A DNA stretch of 64,000 bases, from positions 377,867,792-377,931,791 of the forward strand of contig NC_053035.3 in the NCBI RefSeq assembly GCF_002575655.3. Reading direction: 5' to 3'. Position 1 is the first letter of the stretch. The number at the start of each line of letters is the position of its first letter. The position numbers were made by a program, and so were the translations under genes. The notes below the pieces were generated by a model, which worked only from the letters and a program-made list of their open reading frames with translations, had not been told where the DNA came from and did no database searches. The stretch comes from Aegilops tauschii subsp. strangulata. Its lineage: Eukaryota > Streptophyta > Magnoliopsida > Poales > Poaceae. Below, in pieces: positions 1 through 10,476 of this stretch.

Positions 1-1634
1 GTCTGATACAATGGTCCTCGGAACTCCATGCAAACATACGATCCTGGTCATGTATATCTTTGCCAACTTAGCACTGGTGTAAGTGGTCTTCACTGGAATG
101 AAATGAGCCACTTTCGTCAATCGGTCGACTACAACCCATATTGAGTCATAGCCTGAACGAGTCCTGGGTAATCCCGTGATAAAATCCATGCCTATTTTAT
201 CCCACTTCCATTCGGGTATCGGCAATGGTTGTAGCAATCCTGCTGGCTTCTGATGCTCTGCCTTCACTCTCTGTCATACATCACAAACTGCTACATACTC
301 CGCAATATCCTTCTTCATTCTGGTCCACCAGAAAGTATTCTTCAAATCCAAATACATCTTGGTATTCCCTGGGTGAATCGAGTATGGTGAATCATGAGCT
401 TCTTGCAAAATCAACTTCCTGATCTCCGGATCATTAGGCACATATACGCGGTCCTTGAACCATAAGGTATCGTGCTCATCCTCACGAAATCCCTTGGCTT
501 TTCCTTTGCTCATCTTCTCCTTTATCTCCTCAATCTCCTTGTCTGTCTTCTGAGCTTCTCTGATCCTGTCCATCAAGGTAGATTGAATCTCCAATGTCGC
601 TAAATAGCCTCTTGGGACTATCTCCAAACATAGCTCACGTAGGTCCCCGGCTAACTCCTGAGGTAACTCTCCGGTCATGAGGGTGTTGACATGACTCTTG
701 CGGCTCAACGCGTCTGCTACTACGTTAGCCTTTCCAAGGTGATAATGCAATCTCATATCATAATCCTTGATGAGCTCCAACCATCTCCTCTGTCTGAGAT
801 TTAACTCCTTCTGCGTGAAAATGTACTTCAAACTCTTGTGATCCGTGTACACCTCACAATGGTTTCCGATGAGAAAATGTCTCCATGCCTTCAATGCATG
901 CACCACGGCTGCTAATTCCAAATCGTGCATAGCATAATTCTTCTCATGGGGTTTAAGTTGTCGTGAAGCATACGACACAACTCTTCCTTCCTGCATAAGT
1001 ACTGCTCCAAGTCCTCGACAAGAAGCGTCGCAAAAAACTTCATAGTCCTTGCGTTGATCTGGCAGAATCAACACTGGTGAGGTAACCAATCGTTTCTTCA
1101 ACTCTTGGAAACTAGCTTCACATTCCTCAGTCCAATTGAATTTGGTGTCCTTCTTCAATAGCTCAGTCATGGGCTTAGCAATCTTCGAGAAATTCTCGAT
1201 GAATCTCCGGTAGTATCCTGCAAGTCCAAGAAAACTCCGGATTTCTCCAACTGTCGTGGGTGGTTCCCAATTTGTCACTGTGTTAACCTTGGCAGGGTCT
1301 ACTGCTATTCCTTCTCCAGAAATAACATGTCCAAGGAATCCAACTTCTTTCAACCAAAACTCACATTTGCTGAACTTGGCATATAACTGATGTTCTCTGA
1401 GCTTCTCAAGTACCAATCGTAAATGCTCCTCATGCTCTTCTTCATCCTTGGAAAAGATTAAAATATCATCAATGAACACCACGATGAACTTATCCAAAAA
1501 CTCCATAAACACTTTGTTCATCAGGTTCATGAAATAGGCAGGTGCGTTAGTCAGCCCAAATGACATAACGGTATACTCATACAATCCATATCTGGTGGTA
1601 AATGTCGTCTTAGGTATATCCTGCTCTCGAATCT
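1..1634 (-). pseudogene. gypsy-1 pol: RT palm to integrase
   Basis: This is the C-terminal part of the gag-pol polyprotein, continuing from 1635-3491 after a frameshift near 1670. Reading the minus strand I see the RT active site FIDD (in [11 protein letters not shown]), then an RNase H domain with CDAS, a Glu in DLELAAV and a Asp in YTDHKSL, then the integrase zinc-finger region ([10 protein letters not shown] followed by a Cys) and integrase core sequence ([21 protein letters not shown]). A TGA near 274-276 replaces the last Cys of the HHCC zinc finger (CDV-stop where CDVC is usual), and the integrase continues in frame past it to base 1. The conclusion is a nearly complete pol with two lesions. 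The rest of integrase and any chromodomain are off the window. Confidence 0.9.
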
Positions 1635-3491
1635 TTAACTGATGGTATCCTGATCGTAGATCGATCTTGGAAATACTTTAGCTCCTTGCAAGCGGTCAAA
1701 CAAATCATTGATCATCGGCAGTGGGTACTTGTTTTTGATGGTCACTTCATTCAATCCTCGGTAATCAACAACCATCCTCAGCGATCCATCTTTCTTCTCC
1801 ACTAGAAGTACTGGTGATCCCCAAGGTGACGAACTTGGGCGAATATAGCCTTTATCCAGTAACTCCTTGATCTGCTGCTTAATTTCCTCCAAATCCTTTG
1901 CGGGCATCCTGTACGGTCTCTTAGATATTGGCCCCGTGCCTGGCAAAAGTTCAATCAAGAACTCAATGTCTCTATCCGGTGGCATGCCTGGCAACTCTTC
2001 TGGAAATACATCCGGATAATCCTTCACCACTGGTACTTCCTCCTGTACAACTCCTGATAAGGAATTTACTTGAGTCCTCTTCGGCATATGCCGAGATACA
2101 TACTTGATCCTTTTTCCTTCCGGGGTGGTAAGCAAAATCGTCTTGCTGGCACAATCGATGTTTCCTCCATACAACGATAGCCAATCCATTCCCAAAATCA
2201 CATCCAAACCTTGCGATTCCAAAACAATGAGGTCTGAGGGGAAAACATGCCTACCAATGGCCAATGGTATTTGAAAACATCCTTGGGTGGCCATATACTC
2301 TGCTCCTGGCGAGGTTACTAACATAGGGTTTCTGAGAACTTTGGTGGACATCTTAAACTTATTCACGAATCCCCTTGATATGTATGAATGCGATGCACCA
2401 GTATCGAAAAGAACAGTTGCAGTAAATGGCTTAACCAAAAACTTACCTATTACTGCATCAGGCTGAGCTTCAACCTCCTCCACGCTCACGTGGTTCACAT
2501 GTCCTTTGTTGAACGGGTTCGGCTTCTTCCCAGAGCTTCCATTGCCATTTCCATTTTGGGCTTCAGGACATTCATTTGCATAATGTCCATTCTTCTGGCA
2601 CTTAAAACAAGTGACTTGGCTCAGGTCCCTCTTGGCTGGGGTAGATGGGTTGGTGCGGTTCTGTCCGTTGCTTCCTCCATTCCCATTACCATTTTTAGAG
2701 CCATTATGGTTGTGCGAACTACCTCCTCCATGGGTATGCTGAAACTGTCCTCCCGGCTTCGGGGTAAATCGAGGCTTCTGCTGAGCTCCTGAGTTATACT
2801 TCCCTTGTCCATACTTCCTCTTACGGTTTTCAACCTGCTGTTGCTTCCCTTCAATCATGAGAGCTCTATCTACCAGCTCCTGGTAGTTGTTGAAGGTTGC
2901 TACCATCAACTGCATACTCAGTTCATCATTCAGTCCTTCCAAAAACTTCTCCTGCTTGGCTGCGTCTGTAGCAACGTCATCTGGTGCATAACGTGCTAAC
3001 TTACTGAAATCCTCCACATACTGGCCTACGGTGCGTCCTCCTTGGCGTAGGTTGCGAAACTCACGCTTCTTCATAGCCATAGCTCCTGCTGAAACATGAG
3101 CTGTACGGAAAGCTTGCTGAAACTGGTCCCATGTGACAGTGTCAATAGGGTGCGTGGCTGTATAATTTTCCCACCATGATGCTGCGGGTCCATCAAGCTG
3201 ATGTGCGGCAAAACACACTCTTTCCGCATCTGTGCATCCTACAGTGGTCAACTCCCTTCCAACTTTGCGGAGCCAATCATCTGCAACAATCGGCTCGGTG
3301 CTACTGGAAAACACCGGCGGGTTTAGCCTTAAGAAACGGGCTAAGTGATCAACAGGTGGTGGTGGCGGTGGGTTGTTGTTGTTGTTGTTGCCTTGGTTCT
3401 GAACTAACACTTGCATCAGGGCATTCTGTTGCTGAATCAACTGGGTGATCTCCCGCGGGAAAACAAATCCGGTGTCGCGTCTCGGAGGCAT
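1635..3491 (-). pseudogene. gypsy-1 gag, protease and RT N-terminus
   Basis: This 618-codon frame opens with [13 protein letters not shown], the likely gag start, 13 bases or so before an untranslated stretch. Residues 50-240 are the retrotransposon gag domain ([36 protein letters not shown]). A CCHC zinc knuckle ([14 protein letters not shown]) lies near residue 295. The aspartic protease motif [12 protein letters not shown] is near residue 362, and RT starts near residue 500 ([17 protein letters not shown], then [17 protein letters not shown] and [19 protein letters not shown]). The frame ends prematurely because one T is missing after AKVF (about 1667-1677), shifting RT out of frame. Gag and pol share one frame, as in Tekay-type elements. 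Confidence 0.92.
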
Positions 3492-3690
3492 CTGATAGGT
3501 TTAGAAAAGATGAGAATTAAGAACAGAATGAGGTCTAGAGAGAAAACACTACCCATATGCTCATGAGACAAATTCAATCAATATCACTCAATCAATACAA
3601 ACAAGGCAAAACAATCGATCTAACTAGCGTTACAAAGTGCTTGAACTATACTATTAAATGGGGGAAAACTACTACTGATATGGTGGTCTA

Positions 3691-4422
3691 CTAAAAATTC
3701 TGATCCGTTGAAGACTCCATGATGTCTGCTCCAGCTTCATCAATCCATTCATCTTCACTTGGTTCCGAGTCGCTGTTGTCGATGATGATGTAGTTATCCG
3801 GACAAGTGCATTCGTCGACTTCTGCTTTTGGCACTGGATTTCCCATGAATGCTCCAATCTTATTCTCCAGGTCGTCAATCTTCCCTACTAGTGCGTTGAT
3901 TTCCTCCAAGTAATCTTCGCGTGTAGTCTTGAGTTCTTCTTGGAGTTCCTTGATCTTCGTGAATGCCTTCTTCAATTCTTCCATGTCCGTGCACATTTGA
4001 TTCTCCTGGCGTCGAATATGTTGGTTCTGCTCCTGGATGAAAGCTGCAATTGATCCATCCTTCTTGGTTCTGATCATCTCCCATTGCGCGTCTCGACGTC
4101 CACAAATCTGATAAATTGTATCCTTAAGCTCCTGGTGGTAGACTTCTCCGATGCGTCCCATGGCGATGTGTGCGGCCATGCTCTTCCCTAAACTCCAAGT
4201 TGGTGCTTCGAAAACCAATCTCATGGGTTCCGTAATTGGCACAAACGTCCTTCCTGGAATGATAACTTGAATCTTCCAGCTCTCCTCTTCAGGTAATGTG
4301 GCGTTGTAGGTTCCGGTGACGCTTGGTATTCCTATGTTCAAGTACTTGGTGACTTCCTTCCAATGTCGTCCAAACGGCGTGTCTTCATCTGGTTGCATGA
4401 ACTTGCTCCTTGCATTCGCCAT
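3691..4422 (-). CDS. gypsy-1 extra ORF between LTR and gag
   Basis: An intact 243-codon frame starting MANARSKFMQPDEDTPF, located between the primer binding site and gag. Residues 45-105 form a compact block (ESWKIQVIIPGRTF, then FEAPTWSLGKSMAAHIAMGR); residues 125-185 are a predicted coiled coil rich in E, K and Q; the C-terminus is very acidic. I do not recognise a named family. The block pattern, an aromatic residue and V-x-I strand followed by a helix with regularly spaced Ala, is loosely like a double-stranded RNA-binding domain, which is only an inference. A comparable ORF sits at the same place in gypsy-2 (52014-52826). It is probably part of the element rather than a host gene. Confidence 0.6.
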   Translation of the reverse strand: MANARSKFMQPDEDTPFGRHWKEVTKYLNIGIPSVTGTYNATLPEEESWKIQVIIPGRTFVPITEPMRLVFEAPTWSLGKSMAAHIAMGRIGEVYHQELKDTIYQICGRRDAQWEMIRTKKDGSIAAFIQEQNQHIRRQENQMCTDMEELKKAFTKIKELQEELKTTREDYLEEINALVGKIDDLENKIGAFMGNPVPKAEVDECTCPDNYIIIDNSDSEPSEDEWIDEAGADIMESSTDQNF

Positions 4423-4517
4423 TCCTAAAAGAGTAGAAAGTGGAGAGGGGTCAGAAATGAGAAGAGAGAAGCTTTCTAGGGCTTAAGCTTAGTGGTCGTG
4501 TCCTATAGTCAGCGTGT

Positions 4518-4529
4518 GCTCTGATACCA
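4518..4529 (-). other. gypsy-1 primer binding site (tRNA-iMet)
   Basis: On the minus strand this reads TGGTATCAGAGC, the exact complement of the 3' end of plant initiator methionine tRNA, four bases inside the LTR border. Confidence 0.92.
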
Positions 4530-6585
4530 ACTTTGTAGCGACCAGACCTCAAATGGCCTGTGCTGCTGTGCACCAGTGTCATCCCTGGATCAGTAATGCT
4601 GACACGCACAGTACAAATGGAGGATTTATAACAGAGTAGCAATCACACACTTATTACATCGAATATCTCCAAAGAGATTAAGTATGATAAGCATGGCTTA
4701 AGGCCATCTAATAAGGATAACAGCGGAAGACTTGGAAGATAAGTGAGTCCATCAACTCCAGCGGCATCACTGAGTATAAGACCACGACCTAGGGCACCTT
4801 ACTCGTCGTCTGAAAAGTCTGCAACATGAAACGTTGCAGCCCGAAAACGGGTCAGCACATAGAATATGCTGGCAATGTAACACATAGAGAATAATGAACA
4901 AAATAATGCTATACTACATGCATATATGGCTGGTGGAAAGCTCTATGGTTACAGTTTTGCGAAAAGCCAATTTTATCCTACTTCAAAGGAATTAATTTTA
5001 TTTAACTATCATGGTGGTTGTGAAACATTGAGATGGTTGACAGCATCTCAATCCCAAATTAAAAGTCATCAATAACCCAACAAAATTAATTAGAGGTAAC
5101 ATAGTGTTGAGATTCACATGATAATCCAAGTACTAGATACTCAAGTTGTCCATAACCGGGGACACGGCTAACCATGATTAGTTTATACACTCTGCAGAGG
5201 TTTGTGCACTTTTCCCCACAAGACTTGATCTCCTCCGTTGGATTACTCGCACTACATGGTGTTTGAGTAACGGATGACCAAGACACAGTCTTTCAGAAGT
5301 GTTTGCACCTTACGTATGGGTAGACAGTTACACCTACTTTCCCCTACATCTGCTAGTCTACCACTGTAAGAGTTCACACAACTTAGTCAACTATGCTAGA
5401 GCCCATAATAGCTTGCGGCTGCACACGGAAGTTTCTAGCATGAATAATCTCATGATCCCTTTGAACCTGGGTGGCGGTCCAAAAGAAAAACAGGCAATCC
5501 TGGAATACCCAGGTACCTCAATCCACCCAGATGTGAGTTTAAGTTGCCACCTTAAGTAAACCATTAATTAACAATCTCACGTCTGTCATGAATTTCACTC
5601 AAACCCAATCCACGTCTACGAGCATAGCATGGCAATAGTAAAAGCAACGTAGAAGTAACTCCCAAGGGTTTGAATAGAAAACAGGTGATAGGTTCTACCT
5701 CATCTACTTCCCAATACCCACAGTTTAATTAGATCTTAATCATGCAAGTGTTTGAGGGTTGAATCTAATGCATAAAAACTGGGTATGAAAAGGATATGAT
5801 CAAAGTGTTACTTGCCTTGCTGATGATCCGAAAAAACCTAGCGATTCGAAGTAACAAGCGGCACACTCCGGGTACTCTATCGCAAACAAACAAGCATACA
5901 ATCAGTACTCATCTAATGCACAGGTAAAACTCGAATGAAAGATCTAACCAGAAAGTTCAACTTAAGAACTCCGGTTTGCAAAAAGAATCAACTCGAAAGA
6001 AGCAACGAAAGTCAAACGGCGAAAGAAAGAAACTTCGTTTGCTAATCTGGATCTAGGTCAAATTTTACTATAGCAAAAACTTGTTTGAGTAGGTTAAACG
6101 GAAAGAAAATTTCAAGACGAAACTCTGGGCGCTTGAATCGCCTGATTCCGATAAACGAGCGAGAAGTTAAATAGAATCGAAGATTCGATCAGAAATCGAA
6201 TCTGAGATAATCGCAGAAAAATCCGACGAAAAAGAAAAAACGGACGAACGGTTAAATAACGGACGTTCGTTAACAGAGAAAAACCGACGAACGCGTTCGT
6301 CAGAACGAACGGTTCGGTGAACGCTCGCAAAATAATAAAACCGAAAAAAAACGAACTAGGTTTTTTTTACAGAAAACCGGCAACGACGGAAACGGGCGGC
6401 GGCAATACCTCGACGGGCGGGCTCCGGCGAGGGGCTCCGGCGGCGGGGCTTGGCGGCGGGGTGCGGGGCTCGGGGGGGCGACTCCGGCGACGAGGGGCGG
6501 CGGCTCCGGCGACTCCCGGCGGCGGCGCTCGGCGAGATGAGGGGCGGCGGCGGCGGCTCGAGGTGAGGAGAGAGGCGAGGGGGGG

Positions 6586-6593
6586 TATATAAA
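6586..6593 (-). promoter_or_regulatory. TATA-like core inside gypsy-1 LTR
   Basis: TATATAAA on the plus strand, TTTATATA on the minus strand, between poly-G and poly-C tracts. The core is nearly palindromic, so direction is uncertain; a minus-strand promoter is expected from the element. Confidence 0.35.
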
Positions 6594-7178
6594 GGGGGGG
6601 TCCGAAGGTGGCTTGGGGAAGGGGCGGCGAGGGGAGGCGTGCGGCGGCCGGACTCGGCAAGGCGGCGGCGGCGCTCCCGTGCGGGAAGAGGAGAGGGCGC
6701 GGGCGGGCCGTCAGCTGGGCCTTTGGCCCAGTCGGCGCGCGGGCATTTTTTTTTATAAGATCCGTGGAAAATAATACGTAGAAAAATAAATAAAAATCAG
6801 AAAAATATGAAATAAATTTTCCCCGTCTAGTTAGAAAATCTAGAATAGGGTGAACAGTTTTAGAATCAAAAATAAATATTTTGAAAACATGCAATATTTT
6901 TAATGCAATAAAAATTGCAAATAAAATCCAAATAATGATTTTAACATTTTTCCTCCAGTATTTCAATTGTTTTGGAGAAGTCATATTTTCTCCTCTCGTT
7001 TATTTAAAATGAAATATTTTTCCGGAGAGAAAAACAATTAAAACCACAATCCTCGTTGGAAAATCAAATTTGAAAAATTCGAGAAAATCCCCAACTCTCT
7101 CCGAGGGTTCTTGAGTTGCTTAGGATTTATCGAGGATTTGTCAAAATGCAACAAAACATGATATGCAATGATGATCTA

Positions 7179-7215
7179 TGTATAACATTCCAAATTGAAA
7201 ATTTGGGATGTTACA
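7179..7215 (-). other. Imperfect hairpin at the gypsy-1 LTR terminus
   Basis: The first 37 bases of the LTR are an imperfect palindrome: TGTAACATCCCAAATTT pairs with a downstream AATTTGGAATGTTATACA arm with one bulge and one mismatch. Confidence 0.6.
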
Positions 7216-7220
7216 GTAAC

Positions 7221-7685
7221 ACCAAACCATGCCGACGTGGATGTCACCACACTAAAATAAAAAAACGCTCCCGCAGTTGAGAAAGCAAGAAAAAAAAACA
7301 AGCCCATCGAAGCCCACAGAAAGTTACACCAATCTTGATGTGAAACCGGACGGTTGAAGATTCGCGACGGTTCGACCATTTCCCTCTCTCCCTCCACTAC
7401 TTTCTTCCTTTTGCTTTCACACCAAAAATCTCGAACACTTCACCAGTTCCCCTCTCTCGAACACCCTCCTCTTTCCTTCTGCCCGCATTGTCCAATCCAG
7501 CAGACCAACCAAAAATCCAAATCGCGTATGCCTCACCCACCAGCCACCATCCACTTTGAGATACAGACAGTCGGTGGGTGCCCGGGAAAGCATCAAAAAC
7601 CTCTCCCGGCGGCGGCGGCGACTGACGGCGACGACCCCTGCTCGCGGCGGAGGTACCAACAGAGAGCAAGGAGAAAAAGCAGCCG
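7221..7685 (+). promoter_or_regulatory. Unit A upstream and 5' UTR region
   Basis: This stretch is homologous to 22130-22518 (unit B) and to 24841-25178 plus 34274-34346 (unit C). Shared blocks include CACTAAAAT, AATCTTGATG, GACGGTT followed by a pyrimidine-rich TTTCC.TCTCTCCC stretch, and a GC-rich CGGCGGCGG segment before the ATG. It is the retained promoter and leader of the Ulp1-like family. The gypsy-1 LTR abuts it about 470 bp upstream of the start codon. I cannot pick out a convincing TATA box. Confidence 0.6.
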
Positions 7686-8812
7686 ATGGATGCGACGAAT
7701 CCCTCACAAGCAATCGAAGGTAAAAAATATTAATCCATTACATTCCATTACCACAGTTCGATCAAAGCGATTTCCCCCCTTTTTGACGGACATGAACCCT
7801 AACCGCCACACAAAACCGCATTTCCAAAAAGTCTGTTTAGACTTTTCTAGCAAAATTGAAATAAGGTAGACACGCGTGCAATAAGATACTACCCCTATCC
7901 GCCACAGAAATCTGCTCGCAAGATATTTGCCTAAAACGTACTGTGCATGCCAGAACTATCTAGGACACCGCTCTAGATTCAAACCATGAGAGCATCCTTA
8001 AATTCAAAACCTGGTATTTACAGGAGATTCTATATATCCGTTAATTGTATCTGTTTCAAATTATGTGCCTCTCTCATATCAACATCCGTGCTCCAATAAT
8101 AGATCTAGTTGTGTGCTTATAGCGTGAAACAATCTGTGCCTCTCCGACAGTGCCTTTTTTTGTCCACGGGATGCATCTCCTCTTTTTGCTGTGAAATTAA
8201 ATTTTGCTTCTACTGTTGCTAACGCCTGGGAATTTTTACGCAGCAAGGAATGTTAATAAGGAAAATAGTGTACCTGCAGAACAGCCTGCCGTGCAGCAAG
8301 GTACTATAAAAGGCTCACACAATCCATATAACAAAAACTATGTAGCAGCAGCAGTAAGTTAACCACTTACGTCCACACTATCCTGGGAAATTACACTTCG
8401 ATAAAAAATTTCACACACTATGTGTATTATTATTCATTCGAGAACATTTTATCTTACCCTCTAAACCTTACAATTATATTTACAGAATATCATTTGTAGT
8501 GTTTTTCCCTATAAAAAAAGACTTCCCCTCACTGATATGGACTTGACAGCTGCCATACTGCTCACACCTGACCCTAATTTCTATCACTGATTGGCCAAAC
8601 CAAGAGTTAGGAGGAAGACTTGATATAACAAGAAAACAATGGATTGATCGCCTTTTTAGCTCAGGAAATGAAAGAAAAGGGCTATCTTATGAACCTATGT
8701 AGATTAAGTTTCAGATTCTTTTTGTGCAGTCGTAGAAGACATGGTTTTAAAACTATATCCCATTTATTTCGATTTTGCTACGTAATCCTTTTGTTACATA
8801 ATCATCGTGCAG

Positions 8813-10391
8813 GTGATGGAGGTGTAGGAGGAGATATTGAAACGATTTTGTCTGAACTTAATAGTGCATATCCAAAAAAACCACTCATCTCTCCTGACCT
8901 GTCAGAAAAAAGAACGAAGCGGAACATGGACAACGAAGCACCCGAGCAAGTGCCAGCACCAACTTCGAGCAGGGAGCTACAAAAAGAGAGGCCATCAGAA
9001 ACCAGGACTGCCGTTCCTCCTAGAACAAAAAGACAAAAGATAAAGGACAAAACTCAACTCATCAGCGACAGTGCTACCTTGCAGCAGCAGCAGCAGCCAA
9101 GACCTCTAATGGTGCTCCCGCCAGCAGTTATAGGGGTCAAGAATGAACTAACTAAAACCAAGAAGAAAAACAAAAGACAACGGTTGGAAGAAGAGGAGGA
9201 TGATGCCAGCAAAGAGTCAGAGCGTGATGCTGCCGACGACGATGATGGCACCAAACATGATGATGATCTCATTCGTACAGAGGGCGATGACGCTGCAGGG
9301 GACAACGGTGGCGCCGCAGAGGACAGCAACTATGATGTGAAACACATTTTCTCTACAGATTTTTCCTACCGCTTTTCACCCATGAAAACCAAACCATCCT
9401 CTATAACAAAACACTCTTTTTCTACACAGGTAAAACCAAGACAGAAGCGGACAAAGAGGATAAAGACAAGTGGAAAAGAATTGGCAGCACCAACGGATGA
9501 TGAACATGAGGCAACAACAAATAAGGACAAATGCGAAATCAAGGCAGGAGCAGCATTTGATCAGCTCAATAGAGCATGGAACTTACTAGAAGAACGTCAC
9601 CGGCAAGATGTTAGGACGGTCGGGTTTGGAAGCATAGAGGAATGCCAAATAAAGCGCTCCAACTGCAAACCGCTTGCAGCACACATCTACAACAACCTGG
9701 ACACAGAAAGAATGACAATAACATTCGGTGATGCTGATCAGCTGAAAGAAATCAAGATTACCAAGGAAGCTATACACAAGGTGTTTGGATACCCAAACGG
9801 CACGGAAAAGTCAGCACCAAGGCCAGCGAAGAGCCCAACTTCAATGAAAGAACTGATCACAGAACTTGGCCTCAAGAAAATGGATTTCCATCACGACGAT
9901 CTATTTAAAGAACTACAAAAATTGGTGAAAGTAGATGACGAACAATCAAACAGGAAATCGGTTAAAATATTTTTCCTTATTTTTTCCACAACGTTGTCTG
10001 TGGAACAACCTCCCCTACCTTCAGCAAACAAGCCATTATGGTCAAGGACTTGGACTATCCAGAAATGGCAAAGATGGATTTCTGCGAGGTAATCGTCGAA
10101 AGTATTAAGGAAGGAGCCAAGATATGGCAGAAGCACAGGTTGTTGCCTCAGGAAGAAAAGAACAAAAAGCATCTCAATGGTTTGGCACAGGGACCAGTAA
10201 TAATGTACCTCGACTCCCTGCTGCTGCCGACCGACACAATAGAAATGCGCAAGATTGCAAAGATAATGGACAAGACATCATTACCGCGAGCAAACCACCT
10301 AAAAGAGAGTGACCTAAAGAAAATAGCTAGAGCAGACATGAAAAGGGACGGAAAAGCATGACCAGATGACTATGAATTTGGCAAGATAAAG
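8813..10391 (+). pseudogene. Unit A exons 3-4: acidic leader and DUF1985-like domain
   Basis: Exon 3 (8813-9336) encodes a charged region with basic clusters (KRTKR, KKKNKRQR) and an acidic tail rich in D. The 93-base intron 9337-9429 is open in frame, so retention would not break the protein. Exon 4 encodes a domain with WNLLEERHRQDVRTVGFGS, PLAAHIYNNLD, ITKEAIHKVFGYPNGTE and, in a shifted frame, DYPEMAKMDFCEVIVESIKE and YLDSLLLPTDT. This pattern (GFGS, IT..A...VFG.P.G, W/D..FI, YLDSL) is the plant domain found before Ulp1 domains. Two lesions lie here: six Ts at 9980-9985 where unit C has seven, and a CGA-to-TGA stop at 10359-10361. The same domain in unit C is 36112-37020. Confidence 0.72.
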
Positions 10392-10476
10392 GTATAGCCC
10401 TATTGAATATATATGCATTATACCTTATAAAAACGGTTTCCAGTCTAACCAATTCTATTCTGCCGAAACAATGCAG

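Larger units (their letters stand above)
1..7215 (-). mobile_element. Ty3/gypsy chromovirus, Tekay-like (gypsy-1), partial
   Basis: Minus-strand LTR retrotransposon entering from the left edge. Reading the minus strand the order is 5' LTR (7215 to 4534), primer binding site, an extra ORF, then gag, protease, reverse transcriptase, RNase H and integrase. Integrase after RNase H is the Ty3/gypsy order. The long LTR, initiator-Met primer site and RT sequence fit the Tekay group of chromoviruses, but no chromodomain is visible because the 3' end lies outside the window. The five bases after the LTR (7216-7220, GTAAC) are a candidate target duplication that cannot be confirmed without the other end. 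I see one RT frameshift and one integrase stop in the visible pol, so the copy is defective but not old-looking. Confidence 0.93.
4534..7215 (-). repeat. gypsy-1 5' LTR, 2682 bp
   Basis: On the minus strand the LTR starts TGTAACATCC and ends CGCTACA, giving TG...CA termini next to the tRNA-iMet primer site. It has a very GC-rich stretch at about 6370-6720 with a TATA-like core at 6586-6591, and AT-rich flanks. Long ORFs in the GC-rich part are composition artefacts. The matching 3' LTR is outside the window, so the border at 7215 rests on the TGT terminus and the change to unit A sequence. Confidence 0.85.

Noticed and set aside
2388..3448. Plus-strand ORFs of 64-134 codons over gypsy-1 gag
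   Set aside because: Shadows of the minus-strand gag frame, with no family resemblance.
6317..6984. Overlapping ORFs of 91 and 205 codons in the GC-rich part of the gypsy-1 LTR
   Set aside because: Gly/Arg/Pro/Ser-rich translations in several frames at once; they follow base composition and carry no domain.
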